Shown here piece by piece: positions 33,624 to 41,643 of a DNA stretch of 41,643 nucleotides (position 1 is the stretch's first letter; each line of letters begins with the position of its first letter). Under the pieces are notes generated by a model. The model saw only the letters and a program-made list of their open reading frames with translations. It made no database searches and was not told where the DNA came from. Position numbers and translations under genes: made by a program. Source of the DNA: Pelargonium nanum (taxonomy: Eukaryota; Streptophyta; Magnoliopsida; Geraniales; Geraniaceae); assembly GCA_036897485.1 (NCBI GenBank), contig JAYMTF010000269.1, positions 1 to 41,643 of the forward strand. Reading direction: 5' to 3'.

Positions 33624-35234
33624 GGTGGACATTATCTGTTCTTAGTTTATTGGCTTAGTGCATTTAGTTTCTATGCAAGATTTACACAGTTCTGTAAGGT
33701 ACTGAGAACTCAGGAACAGTCATGTTAGTGGATATGTGTAATGAGATTGGTTTTGCTTTATTCCTAATATGAGATTTTTTTCAGTTTTATGTCCTCGTTG
33801 GCCGGTTTTGTTGATGATTTTATTATTACTAATCTTATTTTATCAAGCTGCCTTGCACTGTTAATGGTTGTATGCTAGTCCCATTTGTCTACTAAACTCT
33901 ATCTTCAAATTTAATTACTTATTAGCTATGTTTTGGCGAGTTGTTGCCTGAGGTTTATTTAATGATAGAATGGTTGGATTCTAAGTTGATTGAGTTTATG
34001 GGAATTTTTTGTTGAAATCTGTAATTAGTATTCACATCTTGACAACTCAATTGTGTTTTTCTCCGTGGGGCTCAATGAAATGATGGTTACGGCTTCTTGT
34101 GATATAGATTGATTTGTAGGGGGGGGGGATAACTTTTTTTCTGACTAGACTATAGTTAAGCTAGTACGTGTTTTTAGAACTGTTGAAAGTACGGGTTGAG
34201 GGTAAACTTTTATTTTGATATGGGTATGGTTAGTGGTGGTAGATTTTTCATATTTGACATCAATAACATCCTTGCATAGCATAACTTTGTACTAGTATCC
34301 TGCCTAATCTTATAAGGACCAGCTTCATTTACTTGAATGGCTCACCTTACGCAGTGATAAGAAGAGGGTGACTGAAAAGGAATTGAATTTTTTTCTGATA
34401 AATAGGAAGCTTACCTTAGACTAGTTAGAAATAAACGATGGAAAACATTTGCTTTGTCAATGGTTCTGTTTGGTTGAGTATTTGCTGTATAGTAACACTG
34501 GTCAGTAGTGCATGTTGGCTTTTAATATCAACTAGCTTGCCTAACCTTAATTCTTGAAATTTGGTTTATATTGTTGGCATGTATGCTCTAATTGGTAGGT
34601 TTGTACAGTGTACAAATGGCGTTTAAGTTTTGTAGTGGTACCCTATCAGGTAATGGTATAAGTACAAATTTGATTGTTTGCATTTTAATCTATAACTGGT
34701 TCAGAAGGCAGGAAAGAAATTGCTCTGAGGATGTTTGATGTGGTCTAGGTATTTGATGATAATTTTAGAAATGGAATTGAAACCCCAATGTGCTGAGCTG
34801 AGCTGCATGTAGCTCTCCCTTTCCCATAACCCCTCCTTACCCAACTCATTGTGACTCGAACCCTGACCTCTTAGTGAGAAGTCTGAGCCTCGAACCATTG
34901 ATTCATCTCCAAGGGACCCTTTTGATTAAGTTTCAATAGAGCAAGCTTGTCCATTGATGGATTTTTATGACATGCATTCATGGTTTACGATATCACAAAA
35001 AAGTATGGAATTAGAGGTAAGATGATGATTAACATCATTTATTCTTACATCAGATGTGTTGGCCTGTTTGCCCAATTATTGTATATGTAATGATAATTTT
35101 TATCTATTTGTCTTCAGTTATAATCAAGGCTGTGTTCGTGTCTATGCTCCCCAGGTAGTAGAAGCTGCAACACCATATGAAACCAAGGTTAGTAAAACAC
35201 ATAAAGAAAAATAAGGTTTTGAGGCAAATAATTA
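33624..35234. other. Intergenic region between eL39 and class V chitinase
   Basis: AT-rich 3' flanks of two convergent genes. I looked on the minus strand for membrane and kinase exons like those of the chitinase-receptor kinase and found none. A SINE-like fragment is noted separately near 34790-34915. The remainder shows nothing recognisable. Confidence 0.5.
34790..34915 (-). repeat. Possible SINE fragment (reverse orientation)
   Basis: On the minus strand GTCAGGGTTCGAGTCACAAT contains a good Pol III B box (GGGTTCGAGTC), preceded by TTCGAGGCTCAGACTTCTCA, which resembles tRNA-derived SINE heads. The A box is poor and I found no target duplication, so this is a weak call. Confidence 0.35.
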
Positions 35235-36341
35235 TTAGGAATTTAAGATTAGATTACCTTGACGAGCAAGAGCGTAATTGCTATCCGCAGCGACCTGCCA
35301 TGCGAAGTAACCGAGCAACCCCTTTCCCTTCGCATACGAGACCTTAGCAGATATGGCTTGTGTATCGTCATAACCAATCCATGTAGTTCCACTGAAGCAA
35401 TAGTTCCCAACAACACTTGCATTGTACACTGTCCGAGCACTGTTTTGAGATATGAAATCCCTAATTTGCTGGTAGCTCAGTGCGCTGTCTCCGGCGTAAG
35501 CCGCTCCGCTAGCGGGTGCAAATTGGCCGTTGTTGTTACTGTTTGTGAGACGCCAAGCATACCCGTAGAACGGAACACCCAACGCTATCTTCTTCGCTGG
35601 CAACCCCGCCTGGATCCACGCCCTGATACCGTTGTCTCCACTTACAGTATTTCCAGGATTGTACAAAGCAGCTGGAGGTCCTGTGACCTGGGGTGACCAA
35701 CCAGGTCCGTAAAAGTCATAGGCCATGACATTGATCCAATTCAAGCTATTTGCTATGGCTTGAACTGGGTAGAGCACAGAGTAGTAGTTTGATGAGTAGA
35801 AAACGGCTGCTGCTAGAAGCAACTGAGCCTTGCCTGATTGGCTAGCCTCGCTGACGACCGCGGCTCGCCATTCGTTGACCAATGAGCCTAAGTTGGTCAT
35901 GTCGGTCGGGTTGGAAGGGTACTCCCAATCAAGGTCTAGTCCGTGGAAGCCGTTGGACCTCGCTAGGCTTATGGAGGAATCTATGAAGGCCTTGCGGGTG
36001 GTTGGTTGGCTAGCCATGGAGGAGAAAGATGATGCACTAGAGCCTCCGCCGCCGATGGACAAGAGGGTCTTGACGGATGGATTCTTTTGCTGGACGGTTT
36101 GTGTGAAGGTGGAGAATGGGGCTGCGTTTTGGGAGGAAATGGTGACTCTGTAGGATGTGGGATCAAGATCGGCGAATGCGCAAAAGAGGTGGGTGAAGAG
36201 GGTGGAGTCTATGGCGGACGCTGCGAGTCCGCTGTCCGGGAACCAGTAGCCGCCCTTGACGACGGTTTGGGCGGCCGAGGAGTGGAGATGGGCAAGGACA
36301 AGGATGGAGGAGAGGAGAGAAAGTAGGGTTCTTGAAGCCAT
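35235..36341 (-). CDS. Class V chitinase (GH18), secreted
   Basis: One exon, 368 residues, ATG at 36339-36341, stop TAA at 35235-35237. A signal peptide (MASRTLLSLLSSILVLAHLH...) targets secretion. The GH18 domain fills the rest: GGYWFPDSGLAASAIDS, THLFCAFADL, LLSIGGGG, NVMAYDFYGP, GVPFYGYAW and GLLGYFAWQVAAD. The active site reads HGLDLDWE (133-140): the catalytic Glu140 and both Asp of DxDxE are present, while the first Asp of the usual DGLDLDWE is His133. It should hydrolyse chitin or related N-acetylglucosamine oligomers, probably in defence. The domain ends SNYALARQG, where the receptor-kinase paralogue at 23825 ends NWVLSRAAG at a splice donor; here the frame continues NLILNS and stops. 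A short promoter with TATTTAAA lies just upstream, and TTGACT W-box cores lie at 36464 and 36564. Confidence 0.93.
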   Translation of the reverse strand: MASRTLLSLLSSILVLAHLHSSAAQTVVKGGYWFPDSGLAASAIDSTLFTHLFCAFADLDPTSYRVTISSQNAAPFSTFTQTVQQKNPSVKTLLSIGGGGSSASSFSSMASQPTTRKAFIDSSISLARSNGFHGLDLDWEYPSNPTDMTNLGSLVNEWRAAVVSEASQSGKAQLLLAAAVFYSSNYYSVLYPVQAIANSLNWINVMAYDFYGPGWSPQVTGPPAALYNPGNTVSGDNGIRAWIQAGLPAKKIALGVPFYGYAWRLTNSNNNGQFAPASGAAYAGDSALSYQQIRDFISQNSARTVYNASVVGNYCFSGTTWIGYDDTQAISAKVSYAKGKGLLGYFAWQVAADSNYALARQGNLILNS

Positions 36342-38367
36342 GACTGTTGGGTTGTGTTGTTTGTTATGAGAAGGTGATGGTTTAAATAGGAAGCTGTAGA
36401 CTACAATGCTTGAAGACTAAGTAGCAAAGTGAAATGATAAGGATAATATTGTTAATAACTGTATTGACTAAATTGGTATCATTTTGTGCAAGCAATTTGG
36501 GTTTTGGTCTAAATTGGCTGCTTGAAACTATCCGTATTTGCTAATGCTGGCAAGAGGTCACTCTTGACTATTGCAAGTAGTCAGCTCAATCAATGGAAAC
36601 CATTTTCAAGAGCTAATGTTGTTTATGATCCCCGTGTTTATGTTAGACCCACATAACTTTGTTACGAAGGGATGACACTCTCAAAGAAAGATCATCAAAG
36701 TCTTTTTCTAGGAGAAGTGTTCGAGATAAAACTTCAAGGAGCACTAGGATTAGAGCCTCCTCGGCTCTCTTACAGAAAAGTACCGAACAACCTTAAAGGG
36801 TTGGAGGGTAAAGAGTGGTAGATTTAACAATTTGGCTCATTAACCAAACACGGAGTCTCGTTGTATAGCGATAAATGTTCTTTAAAAGTGAGAATATTTC
36901 AGTATAAACAGTCTGACACAAACAAGAATAAGGTAACCTCACTTTACTATATTCGGTGTTTGTAATATTGATTCACTAGCAGAATCTGACTTAGGCGTCA
37001 GATTGGATTCATTTTTAATGTTGTACTATTATTTGAGAGCGTTATTAGATTGCACCAAGTCGTTGGAAGAACTATTAGAATATCAAACTCTATGTTAATT
37101 AGTTTGCTAAACATAGTTATGAACGTATAAATATGTTTGAAAAATGGATTAATATTTTTGGACAATCATAATAATATCTTGAACATAATGCATTCAAAAC
37201 AATGAGTTAAAAGAGTCTTAAAAAAAGGTCATACTCTATCTTCCGTGACACATGCATGCCTATTTGGCATTGATTGCCATAGCTACTACATATTACATTC
37301 TCAAGTTGGAACCATATAGAATTAGACTAAATCAACCGATTCTGTTATGTATTTGTACATAATGGTTTGTTTCTTATTTGATTACTTGTTTAAACTTTCG
37401 AATCACTCAATTTTTTTTATTATGTATACATATATTTGCATACGAAAATGTACTCTTAAAATCGTTGAAATAAAAAAAACTAATAGTTTTTTAAGTGCAC
37501 ATAAATTAATTTGAAAGCAACATTTCATATCTGTAAAGAGTACATAGTTTGAAATTTTAAAATTATATATCTCACTAATTTTAAATTTTTATGTCATTAT
37601 TGAGTATGTCATCAAAGAAATGACGGGTCAAACTTTTGTTCCTTTGGCCCCCAAAGTGAAAACATGACATTAGTTTTGAGAAGAAAAGTCCAATAGTAGT
37701 ATTTTTGTAGAGTGAAATACATAGGAAGAAAATAGGAGACAGAAAAATAAAAGTTTTTTTTTTTTTTTAGAAAAATAAGAGTTAAGTGTTAAGAGTGAGC
37801 GAGTTATCTGATCTTTTTATTATTTGAGATCAAAATATTCAGAACAAAATTTGGATAGTTAGTAATACGGTTTCTACGTGATTTTGAGTATGAGTACATA
37901 TACATTTATTATTTATCCAATTGTGGGTAATATTACATGATTTTTTATAATAGGCTAGAGATTTATCTCCATTGAAGTCTCTCCTACTATATACAATGTT
38001 GTTTTTTCAATGTTATACGGTACGATGACATTTAAAATTGATCTTATTAGGCGAATAATAGACTAAAATTTAAAATATTTGATATGATTAAATCCAAACT
38101 CTTTACTTCCTTTCAGACCGAGCTTAGTTATATTTTATCAATTAAGTCCGAGCTGAATCCAACCTAAAATTCATTGTTATTTCTAAACCTTGCAAAGTTT
38201 AGGTCGAATTTTGCAATTCGACAAAAGACAGGGTCATCTCTGCAAAAGAGGTCCACTTCATTTTCTAGGCTTGCTTCGAATTCGATTCCGTGAACCTGTG
38301 TTGTGTTCTCTCTCACCCGCCACTCCGATTCCTCAACAATCTCGATCCGTCACTCGATTGAGCAACC
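36342..38367. other. Intergenic region between chitinase and SDH7-like gene
   Basis: Very AT-rich DNA, especially 37000-38100, with poly-T/poly-A runs (for example 37745-37770). No gene, RNA or bounded transposon was found. The divergent promoters of both neighbours lie at its ends. Confidence 0.5.
36381..36388 (-). promoter_or_regulatory. Probable TATA box of the class V chitinase
   Basis: The minus strand reads CTATTTAAAC here, about 40 bp before the chitinase ATG. This implies a very short 5' UTR. It is the only TATA-like element close to the start. Confidence 0.45.
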
Positions 38368-40936
38368 ATGGCCTTCCTGCTCAACAAAACCTCCATTGCC
38401 TCTCACTTCAGATCTCACTCTCAGGTACTCTACATTCACCAACTTTTATCTATTTCTCAATCTAATTTTGATTCTCTATTGATCTTCTGTAGAAGACGGA
38501 CGGTGCATTTGCCCTCCCTCGTCGTGGGTTTCATGTCGAACTCGGGGCTCGCGAGAAAGCTGTGAGTACCGTTTTTTTATTTATTTAGTTCTATCGTTTT
38601 GCTGATTGATTCATTTTGATCGTCTTTTGCGTCAACTGTATCTGTACACCTTCCTGTTAGGTTTTTGATTTATTGTGTTTCTTCGTATAGTTCTCTCACT
38701 TGATGCTTCATTATGATTATAGTTGATAAGGATCAAATGAATTGAAGGCCTAAATTTGAATTTATGTTTCTGAAAACTGTGGTTAATATTCGTTGTAGAG
38801 TTGTGTGTTTTCAGGTCTTGTAATTTGTTTCAGTTTTGTGCTACATGATCATTGGTACTCTTAATAAGTTTTCATGTTCTTTTGTATTATGATTGATCAA
38901 TAGATAAGTAGATTGTCAATGGAGGAATGGTTTCTTTGGTTTCCCCCTATTAAGTTCATGTTAGATGACGAGCTATAAAAAAAGATTTATTTACGCTTTC
39001 AGTTACAGCTACAATTCATTGTTTGAAAATTTGTCTTCTTTCAATACACATCCTATTAATATTATTATATCTTTGTCTTCTCCATGCCTTCGACTTAGTA
39101 CTTGACATATATGTAATTTATGCCTACACTTTATATGGGTAGTTTTTCAATTTTCAACAAGCTTGCACGCAATAATTTTGTACTGACATTTGAATTGGAA
39201 TCCCATTTCTTCTTCCGTTTTACATTACAAGAATCAGAAGAAAAGTGCATACCCCTTATTTTACACATAGTTTTAATTTTCTCTCATACCATTAAGTTAC
39301 TTATGGGTGAAAATTTTTCATTAGTAACGACTCCTTTAGTTTTTGTTCTTGTTGCTACAGTCTTCATTGTTAACATGTCAGATAAGTAAGTTTAAGCACT
39401 TTGCTGTGAATGTCATTTGACCTGAAAAAAAAAAACAGTTTATATCCAAGTATGCATTTGAATATTCTTGAACAACATAGAGATTTTTAGTTCTTGGTTA
39501 TTAAATTAATTTGTATTGTTTATTTATATCAAAGTTTTCAAATGAAATAATGTACTAGTTCTGTCTTACTTGTACATCATCTAGGTTTTATCACTTCAAT
39601 GAAATTTCTTATTCATGAAGTATTCTCCTATATAGTTTTGAAGCATAATAAAAATATACACCTATTTGCCTCATAAGTGTATATTTTCGATGAAATTTTG
39701 ATAATTAACTTAAGAATCTATACTTTAATACGCACCAATACTGCATTCTATATATCAGTAAATATGAAATTTTACTTGAGTTACAATTTTTGTAGTTTAC
39801 TTTTGCATGCTATACTGAGTTGATTATCTTTTGCAGCTCTTGGCAGATGACCCAGCCTTAAAGCAATTTAAATCAGAGAAGAAGACTGTTCGGAAAATTA
39901 AAAGAATTGGCGATGTTCTCACAATGATTGTTGTTGCTGGTATGCTGGTTTCTTTGCTATAAGTCAAAATATGTTCTATGATATTATTGAATCCTAAATG
40001 AAAATGTAGTAGCACGGGTAGTTCCAGATGTACTAATGAAGATTGCCTTCTATTTACCGGGTATTTGGCGTGTGGTCGTCAACTCAAACACTTTAGGAAG
40101 GTGCACATTGTACACACAGTAGATTCAGGGGGGACCACTGTTCTCTTTAGGTTTTTGGGTAATAAATTATGCTTTAGAGGAAGTATTCCATCGTTATAGG
40201 TTAGTGTTACTACCAATTACTTGAGCCTATCTGAAATGGAAATGTGAAGGTTCTAACTTGTGGAAAAATTAGAGAGTTAGCCTACTACAACAGGATGTGT
40301 TAGTTCACTGATGCTTTCTTATGACACCTGCTTTAGATTTTGAGATCCTGGTAGGGCACAGAATCACTGTGTCAAATCTGAATGGTTGCATCACCTATTA
40401 TAATTGGAGATAACTCTGCTAAGTCAAAACATCTTAATTTTACTTTTCCATCTTCTTGCACTATCAGTGTGATGCCATTGCCAATACAAGGCATGAGCAT
40501 AATTGAGTTAACCCAACTAGAAGAATTCAGGTGGAACAAGTCATATTTTTCAGCCCTGGTAGTTCGTACATGCAGATATATGGAATTGTTCTATAATCTG
40601 TGTGGACCGTGTAGTGTGCAACCCAAGACAATCTAATGTTCTTACATAGTAATACCATCTCCATCCATGTCTGTCTATGAGATTTATGCATTCGTGTTTG
40701 TGCTGAAATTAGCGGGTGCACACACACTCGACTAAAAAGAGCCTTTACCACTCATCACCATTGTTGGTTCAATAGGCAATTTTAGTTTCACCTTATGGCT
40801 TGGCTGGTTGATTTTACTTCCAAATCTTCTATAGTGATATGATTTTATGGTGAATGCTACAGGGTGTTGCTATGAAGTTTATGCCAGAACTGTAATGCGA
40901 GACGAAGCTAGAAAACAGGCTGGTGGAAGACCGTAA
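38368..40936 (+). CDS. SDH7: Succinate dehydrogenase subunit 7-like mitochondrial protein
   Basis: Four exons: 38368-38424, 38493-38561, 39837-39939, 40863-40936; 100 residues, all GT-AG and in frame. It opens [19 protein letters not shown], a Ser/Arg-rich mitochondrial-type presequence, then [21 protein letters not shown] basic stretch ([11 protein letters not shown]) precedes a hydrophobic segment [17 protein letters not shown], a single predicted membrane helix, and the end is [16 protein letters not shown]. Length and layout match the plant-specific SDH7 subunit of mitochondrial complex II, as I remember the Arabidopsis SDH7A/B proteins; the match is recalled, not computed. Introns 2 and 3 are long (about 1.3 and 0.9 kb) for so short a protein and contain only shadow open frames. 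Confidence 0.75.
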
Positions 40937-41349
40937 ATGCAGTGTGTATTTCTTTTTCATGATCTGGACGTAATGTTAAATAAGAGGGCATTTTCTTTTT
41001 TCTTTTTTCTTTTTCTTTTTTTTTGTAAAATGCCAGAACTTGAAAATTCTGCTGTTTTGATGTATTGAAGGTTTTGTTCATCAATAAAATGAGCTCCATA
41101 ACTTTAAAAGGAACTGCTTTTGCATGAATATGTCATAGCTGTATTTATATATATTCTATTAAACCATTATTGCTAGAATGCCAGTTGGATGGTAGCAATG
41201 GTGGTTTAGTTGGTCAAACAGATGAAATCAATCAGATATAGTTGTATTAATGGTTTCTTTTTTAGCAAAAAAATATTCAGTTTGGTCATTGACACAATCT
41301 CTCTTGTCACAGTGACTTTAAACGGAAATATAACCTTTATTTAATTAAG

Positions 41350-41643
41350 GTAAAAGACCCAATTTGGTTCTCGAACTTTGATGTTTTGATCCAATTTGTT
41401 CCTTAAACATTTTTTAACCAAAAATAGTACTTGAACTTTGGTGTTTTGACCCAATTTGGTCCTTGAACTTTGTTATGACCCAAAATGGTCCCTGAACTTT
41501 GAAATATTTACCCAATTTGGTCCTTCAACTTCTGATATAAGCTTTTAGGACAAGGACCATTTTGAGTCATTATTTGAAAGTTCAAGTACCATTTCAGGTC
41601 AAAACAAAGTTCAGGGACCAAATTGGGTCAAAACACCAAAGTT
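41350..41643. repeat. Foldback repeat at the right edge, cut by the window
   Basis: AACTTTGGTGTTTTGACCCA and the following bases (41434-41471) recur in reverse complement at 41606-41643, 37 of 38 bases matching. Further copies of the phrase (C/T)CAATTTGGTCCTTGAACTT lie at about 41370-41525. These phrases are common in plant foldback and MULE-like repeats. The outer end is not in the window, so neither the boundary nor any target duplication can be read. The DNA from 40937 to 41350 holds only the SDH7-like 3' UTR. Confidence 0.7.

Noticed and set aside
33624..35234. Lost kinase exons behind the stand-alone chitinase
   Set aside because: No membrane helix, glycine loop, HRD or DFG motif was found on the minus strand, so there is no direct remnant.

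Overview
The window is nuclear DNA from a flowering plant. Genes have many short introns with GT-AG borders, intergenic DNA is AT-rich, and there are plant-type small transposons (Stowaway, hAT, MULE-like, a tRNA-derived SINE). The gene content is plant-specific: a MOL1-type LRR receptor, a chitinase-receptor kinase of the tobacco CHRK1 type and a plasma-membrane H+-ATPase. A eudicot, probably an asterid, is my inference. No bacterial, organellar or CRISPR features were seen. All exon borders below were placed by eye from splice consensus and reading-frame continuity.

Layout, left to right. 1390-4700 (+) is a MOL1-like LRR receptor with a degenerate kinase domain. 6441-7334 (-) is an intronless HEM4/uroporphyrinogen-III-synthase-fold protein. 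A MULE-like element separates it from 8006-13740 (+), an 18-exon MCM5 gene. The MCM5 promoter has two E2F sites, but exon 1 carries an in-frame TAG and the donor after exon 4 is defective. 14502-17874 (+) is a nine-exon FAD-dependent oxidoreductase of the DAO fold. 18564-22034 (-) is a P3A plasma-membrane H+-ATPase that stops at 851 residues, without the C-terminal regulatory domain. A stop-ridden relic of that domain lies just downstream, and the gene's introns hold a 5-copy minisatellite and a 73-bp hAT-type MITE.

23825-26633 (+) is a chitinase-receptor kinase: a GH18 ectodomain without catalytic residues, one membrane segment and an intact kinase. 27725-31869 (-) is a DCN1-like cullin-neddylation factor with a GC-AG intron and an intronic Stowaway element. 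33122-33623 (+) is ribosomal protein eL39 with site II and telo-box promoter motifs. 35235-36341 (-) is a stand-alone class V chitinase with its catalytic Glu. Its C-terminus lies where the chitinase-receptor kinase has its first splice donor. 38368-40936 (+) is a short mitochondrial protein matching succinate dehydrogenase subunit 7. The right edge is a foldback repeat cut by the window end.

Most genes are unrelated housekeeping or signalling genes. The exception is the GH18 pair: a catalytically dead chitin-binding-type receptor and a probably active secreted chitinase, about 8.6 kb apart in opposite orientation, with matching exon phase at the end of the GH18 domain. The most unusual biology here is this pair, the H+-ATPase without its autoinhibitory tail, and the apparently recent damage to an otherwise clean MCM5 gene.
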